A DNA stretch of 15,070 nt, taken from the NCBI GenBank assembly GCA_964411885.1, contig CAYPMK010000033.1, positions 1-15,070 on the forward strand, written 5' to 3'. This DNA is from JAKLHL01 sp964411885. GTDB taxonomy: Bacteria > Bdellovibrionota > JAFGOL01. The notes under the pieces were generated by a model. That model was given only the letters and a program-made list of their open reading frames with translations, did not search any database and was not told where the DNA came from. Positions 14,393 through 15,070 of the stretch are shown one piece after another. The first letter of the stretch is position 1; every line of letters starts with the position of its first letter. A program made the position numbers and the translations under genes.

Positions 14393-15070
14393 TTAACTTA
14401 AAAGAGATATTTCGTATTGTTCATGATGTAATTTTTCATCTGCCTCAAAAACTATGTTCTTGTTATATTTCTTTTGTATATATTCGACTAAAGGTTTTTC
14501 GTTCTGATATATATAATCCAAGACAGAAGGATTCAAATAAACAGTTATTACCTTGATTTCCTCATAAGTAGCATCTCTTTCTAGCTCTCTAAAGACCTCG
14601 TAGGCAACGGTTTTATAAGACTTGCTATAACCACGGCCATCACAATAAGGACATGGGCTACAAACAGTTTTAGACACACTTTCACGAATTCTTTTTCTTG
14701 TCATTTCAACAAGACCTAGATCAGAAATATCTAGAACATTGGTCTTTGCCCTGTCTTTCTTTAAAGATTCTTTTAAGGCCGTAAGCACTTTGTCTTTGTG
14801 GTCCTCTTTATCCATGTCTATAAAATCAATTACTATTATCCCTCCAAGGTTCCTTAACCTTAGCTGATAACCAATCTCTTTTGCTGCCTCTAAGTTCGTA
14901 TTCAGAATAGTTTCATCCTGATTTCTAGAACCAACATATCTACCTGTATTAACATCTATAATCACTGATGCTTCTGCTTGATCTATAACTATATAGCCAC
15001 CTGATTTAAGCCAAACACGTCTTTGAAGAGCTCTTTCTAATTCATGCTCTACTCCATAAGCTTCAAATAT
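14393..15070 (-). CDS. rng: Ribonuclease E/G, C-terminal part (partial, start beyond window)
   Basis: Endoribonuclease of the RNase E/G family, which processes rRNA precursors and mRNA in the cytoplasm. The frame is open to the window edge, giving 225 visible residues; the N-terminal S1 RNA-binding domain lies outside. The catalytic region is well kept: SGGYIVIDQAEASVIIDVNTG carries the first Mg-binding Asp, and IVIDFIDM carries the second. SPCPYCDGRGY is the CxxC zinc-link motif that holds the dimer. The protein stops soon after the small domain, so it is RNase G-like and lacks the long degradosome-scaffold tail of proteobacterial RNase E. A shorter frame starting at 14965 with GTG exists, but that GTG is an internal Val of the IDVNTG region. 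The gene ends 47 nt before tadC on the same strand. It is probably a housekeeping neighbour, not part of the pilus. Confidence 0.93.
   Translation of the reverse strand: MFEAYGVEHELERALQRRVWLKSGGYIVIDQAEASVIIDVNTGRYVGSRNQDETILNTNLEAAKEIGYQLRLRNLGGIIVIDFIDMDKEDHKDKVLTALKESLKKDRAKTNVLDISDLGLVEMTRKRIRESVSKTVCSPCPYCDGRGYSKSYKTVAYEVFRELERDATYEEIKVITVYLNPSVLDYIYQNEKPLVEYIQKKYNKNIVFEADEKLHHEQYEISLLS

Noticed and set aside
1..15070. tRNA, rRNA, riboswitch, CRISPR array, insertion sequence or attachment site
   Set aside because: No cloverleaf-like segment, regular repeats, transposase motifs or terminal inverted repeats were seen; intergenic spaces are nearly all under 50 nt.

Overview
The window is a low-GC bacterial segment. 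Every convincing gene lies on the minus strand, so transcription runs from position 15070 towards 1. It is almost entirely one Tad (tight adherence, type IVc pilus) locus, entered from the 3' end of an RNase E/G gene. The host is Gram-negative, because an outer-membrane secretin of the CpaC/RcpA type is present. I cannot place the phylum. The gene mix (MinD-CpaF fusion, FHA proteins, DUF192, a short RHS protein) and the low GC suggest an uncultured lineage outside the well-studied Proteobacteria. Three runs of exactly 100 N (7320-7419, 11583-11682, 12884-12983) are scaffold gaps of unknown true length, so any reading frame that crosses them is provisional.

Layout in transcription order. RNase E/G C-terminal part (15070-14393). 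TadC platform protein (14345-13425). A DUF192 protein (13419-13081). An FHA / membrane sensor / PAS protein broken by a gap (13093-11723). A TPR protein broken by a gap (11717-11088). A large FHA-FHA-TM-TPR protein (11091-8947). A 76-bp intergenic region carries a good sigma70-like promoter. It leads into five small proteins with a class III prepilin signature (Flp at 8870-8700, then 8686-8477, 8433-8098, 8101-7541 and a gap-interrupted one from 7551). Then CpaB/RcpC (7287-6514), secretin CpaC/RcpA (6524-4947), a single polypeptide fusing a MinD/CpaE-like ATPase to the CpaF/TadA motor ATPase (4934-2775), TadB platform protein (2775-1882), a short secreted RHS/YD-repeat protein (1856-240) and a 76-residue secreted protein of unknown function (231-1).

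How it fits together: TadB and TadC form the inner-membrane platform and the CpaF half drives polymerisation. The MinD-like half probably places the machine. CpaB and CpaC make the periplasmic and outer-membrane channel, and Flp is the major pilin with four minor pseudopilins. The unusual part is the upstream module. It has at least three FHA (phosphothreonine-binding) domains on two membrane-anchored proteins, one with an extracytoplasmic sensor and a PAS domain, the other with a long periplasmic TPR arm. This suggests pilus assembly or activity gated by Ser/Thr phosphorylation and an external signal. The RHS protein and the small secreted protein at the downstream end are candidate surface or exported partners of the machine. 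No prepilin peptidase (TadV), TadG, Ser/Thr kinase, RNA gene, CRISPR array or mobile element is visible.
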